Part shown: piece after piece, positions 62,242 to 64,000 of the stretch
Layout: the number at the start of each line of letters is the position of its first letter
Position numbering within the stretch: position 1 is the first letter of the stretch
Source of the DNA: Gammaproteobacteria bacterium
Lineage (GTDB): Bacteria; Pseudomonadota; Gammaproteobacteria; Enterobacterales; Alteromonadaceae
Length of the DNA stretch: 64,000 nt
Direction: 5' to 3'
Assembly (NCBI GenBank): GCA_018825965.1
Contig: JAHKAA010000034.1
Span: 248,001 to 312,000 of the forward strand
The notes under the pieces: model-generated
What the model was told of the DNA's origin: nothing
The model's database searches: none
The model's input: only the letters and a program-made list of their open reading frames with translations
Position numbers and translations under genes: made by a program

Positions 62242-63357
62242 ATGAGATTACTTAGTGTTGTGTTATGTTTGATAGCGTGCCTGAATGTTGCACATGCAAA
62301 ACAATTAACTGATTTGTATCAGGCCGTTGTGCCTGCAGGTCAAAGCCAAAGTGCCTGGCAACAACAGGCTCTGGCGCAGGTCCTGGTGAAAGTGACAGTG
62401 GATCCCCTGGTGATTGAACACGCCGCTATCAAAGCCGAGCTGAAAAATGCCGGTAACTATATTAAAACTTTTGCTGCGGTCAGTTCAGATCAGGGGCCTG
62501 CATTAAAAGTAGGGCTGGACGAGCAAAAAGTGCAGCAGTTGTTAAGCCAGCACCAGATAGCAATTTGGGGCAGCAGACGACCTGCCATAGTACTCTGGGC
62601 TGTGGATCAAAACTCTGAAAACCGTGTATTTATGCAAGGTACTGCTCATCCTGTCCTGGAACATTTAAAACAACAGGCTTTAGCTATTGGTTTGCCGTTG
62701 GATTTACCTACAGCCAACGATGCCTATGTGCCATCCTTAACCCAGGACGACGTATGGGCTGGTAACTGGTTGCTGATCGAACAGGCCAGTTTGCCTTTTA
62801 ACGCGGATCAAACGCTGATTTTGTTGTTCGATCAGCCTTCTGCCGATCAATACAGATTAACCTGGCAAGGTTATGAAGCAGGTCAGTTGATCAGTAATGA
62901 ACTGCTGGCCAGTTCACAGCAAGAACTAGCCAGTCAGTTTTTAACCGATTTAACGGCCCAGCTAGCCGGTAAATATGCGGTTCAGTTGGGCAGTCAGCAG
63001 GGGGAGACTGAACTTGAGCTGGATATCGAAGGCCTTACTAATTTTGTTGATCAGGTTAAGGTCCAGCAGCTACTGGGCGCTATGTTGTCGGTAAAACAAG
63101 TGACAGTGCAGGAGCGTAAAGCTGATTTATTGAAGTTTAAAGTGCAATTGGCGGCAGACCGCAGTGCCTTTCTTAATTCTTTATCGCTGGAACGCCGTTT
63201 CCAGTCGTTGCAAACCCAGGCTGAACACATTACTCCAATAGAGGCAACAGATGCAGCGGACGAGCTGTTTTCTGAAATGGCGGCAGAAATGGCAACAGAG
63301 GCAGTGGTCTCCGAATCTGAACCTGCTGTCTTACGTTACAGGTATATTCCGAACTAA
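62242..63357 (+). CDS. DUF2066 periplasmic protein
   Basis: A 371-residue exported protein (signal MRLLSVVLCLIACLNVAHA) with the DUF2066 pattern: LYQAVVPAGQSQSAWQQQAL, ALAQVLVKVTVD, QLLSQHQIAIWGSRRPAIVLW. It precedes hda with a one-base overlap of stop and start (TAATG), an arrangement I recall from Pseudomonas and Shewanella. Function unknown. Confidence 0.85.
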   Translation: MRLLSVVLCLIACLNVAHAKQLTDLYQAVVPAGQSQSAWQQQALAQVLVKVTVDPLVIEHAAIKAELKNAGNYIKTFAAVSSDQGPALKVGLDEQKVQQLLSQHQIAIWGSRRPAIVLWAVDQNSENRVFMQGTAHPVLEHLKQQALAIGLPLDLPTANDAYVPSLTQDDVWAGNWLLIEQASLPFNADQTLILLFDQPSADQYRLTWQGYEAGQLISNELLASSQQELASQFLTDLTAQLAGKYAVQLGSQQGETELELDIEGLTNFVDQVKVQQLLGAMLSVKQVTVQERKADLLKFKVQLAADRSAFLNSLSLERRFQSLQTQAEHITPIEATDAADELFSEMAAEMATEAVVSESEPAVLRYRYIPN

Positions 63358-64000
63358 TGACTCCGGTGCAATACACTCTGGCAGTGACACTGCCGGAAGA
63401 TGAAACTCTTGATACCTTCTATGGGGCTGAAACCAGCCCTGTGGTGGGGTATATCAAACATTTTTTAACCACTCCCTCTGAGCATCGTCTGCCCTTGTAT
63501 TTATTTGGTGCCAGCGGCAGTGGCAAATCACATTTGTTATACGCAGCTTGTGTGCAGGCGCAGGAGCTGGGTTTAACCAGCCAACTGTTGAGCCTGGAAG
63601 ATTTTAAAGCCTGGAGTCCGCGTATTCTGGATCAACTGGAAGAACTGGATGTTGTTTGTCTGGATAATATTCAGGCGATAGCAGGAGATATCAGCTGGCA
63701 GGTGGCGGTATTTGATTTGTACAACCGCATGACAGAGCAGGGCAAAGCTTTGATTATTGTTGCCGATCAGGCACCAACAGAGTTGGGCATTACCTTGCCG
63801 GATTTAGTCTCACGTTTGCAGGCCTGCACCAGTTTTCAGTTGCGTTTATTAGGCGATGAAGATAAACAAAAACTGCTGCAACAAAAGGCCCGTTTACGTG
63901 GCATGGAGCTGCCGGACGAAGTAGCACGCTTTTTACTGAACCGTCAGCAACGTGATATTCGTGAACTGGTGCAAATTCTCGATTTACTGGATAAAGCATC
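63357..64000 (+). CDS. hda: DnaA inactivator Hda, 3' end outside window
   Basis: AAA+ protein that with the beta clamp stimulates DnaA-ATP hydrolysis after initiation. Starts MTPVQYTLAVTLPEDETLDT, with the clamp-binding-like QYTLAV; Walker A GASGSGKS at 51-58, Walker B VVCLDNI near 99-105, and RDIRELVQILDLLDKA at the window end. The last residues of the protein lie beyond 64000. Confidence 0.95.
   Translation, partial: MTPVQYTLAVTLPEDETLDTFYGAETSPVVGYIKHFLTTPSEHRLPLYLFGASGSGKSHLLYAACVQAQELGLTSQLLSLEDFKAWSPRILDQLEELDVVCLDNIQAIAGDISWQVAVFDLYNRMTEQGKALIIVADQAPTELGITLPDLVSRLQACTSFQLRLLGDEDKQKLLQQKARLRGMELPDEVARFLLNRQQRDIRELVQILDLLDKA

Overview
The window is a stretch of mostly core chromosome from a gammaproteobacterium. 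The gene order (trp operon next to rnm and yciO; topA next to cysB; gcvR and bcp divergent from dapA and bamC; bepA next to an arsC-like gene; a complete ccm operon), the codon use and the mid-range GC suggest a member of the Rheinheimera/Alishewanella group. That placement rests on recall of these lineages and was not checked by a search. I see no rRNA, tRNA, CRISPR array, prophage or intact insertion sequence. Both ends cut through genes: trpC on the left and hda on the right.

Layout. 1-3.8 kb: tryptophan operon on the minus strand (trpL leader, attenuator, trpE, a 25-codon duplicate of the trpG start, trpG, trpD, trpC). 3.8-9.9 kb: rnm, yciO, scpA, scpB and rluB on the plus strand, an ERIC-like element between scpA and scpB, a small unknown protein, an Asp/Glu racemase and an unknown gene. 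9.9-12.3 kb: a FliK-like and FlhB-tail-like gene pair (minus). 12.4-19.4 kb: ccmABCDEFGHI, the cytochrome c maturation operon (plus). 19.6-30.9 kb: POT peptide transporter, two kelch proteins, mlaA, a TetR regulator, proS, trmO, purU, a thioesterase, a small exported protein and carbonic anhydrase. 31-43.3 kb: galU, an H-NS-like protein, an SDR, a VolA-like surface lipase lipoprotein, sohB, tpm, a dicarboxylate/amino-acid symporter, a large Ig-like lipoprotein and astB. 43.3-51.6 kb: ERIC-like elements, topA, a coiled-coil membrane protein, an orphan histidine kinase, cysB, metR, queC and queE. 51.5-64 kb: Lon-N protein, DUF2069, wrbA, arsC-like, bepA, a TonB-dependent receptor with an aldose dehydrogenase, bcp, gcvR, dapA, bamC, a DUF2066 protein and hda.

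Most signal beyond ordinary annotation lies in small structures: (a) a 74-nt tandem duplication at the trpE-trpG junction that encodes a truncated TrpG start and differs from the real one only at synonymous positions; (b) an intrinsic-terminator-shaped hairpin inside the first codons of the TonB-dependent receptor gene; (c) two copies of a nested hairpin element sitting directly after terminators, with different but fully paired stems; (d) ERIC-like elements, one inside the scpA-scpB unit; and (e) candidate operator palindromes upstream of cysB and of the TetR gene. No large new multi-gene system is evident.
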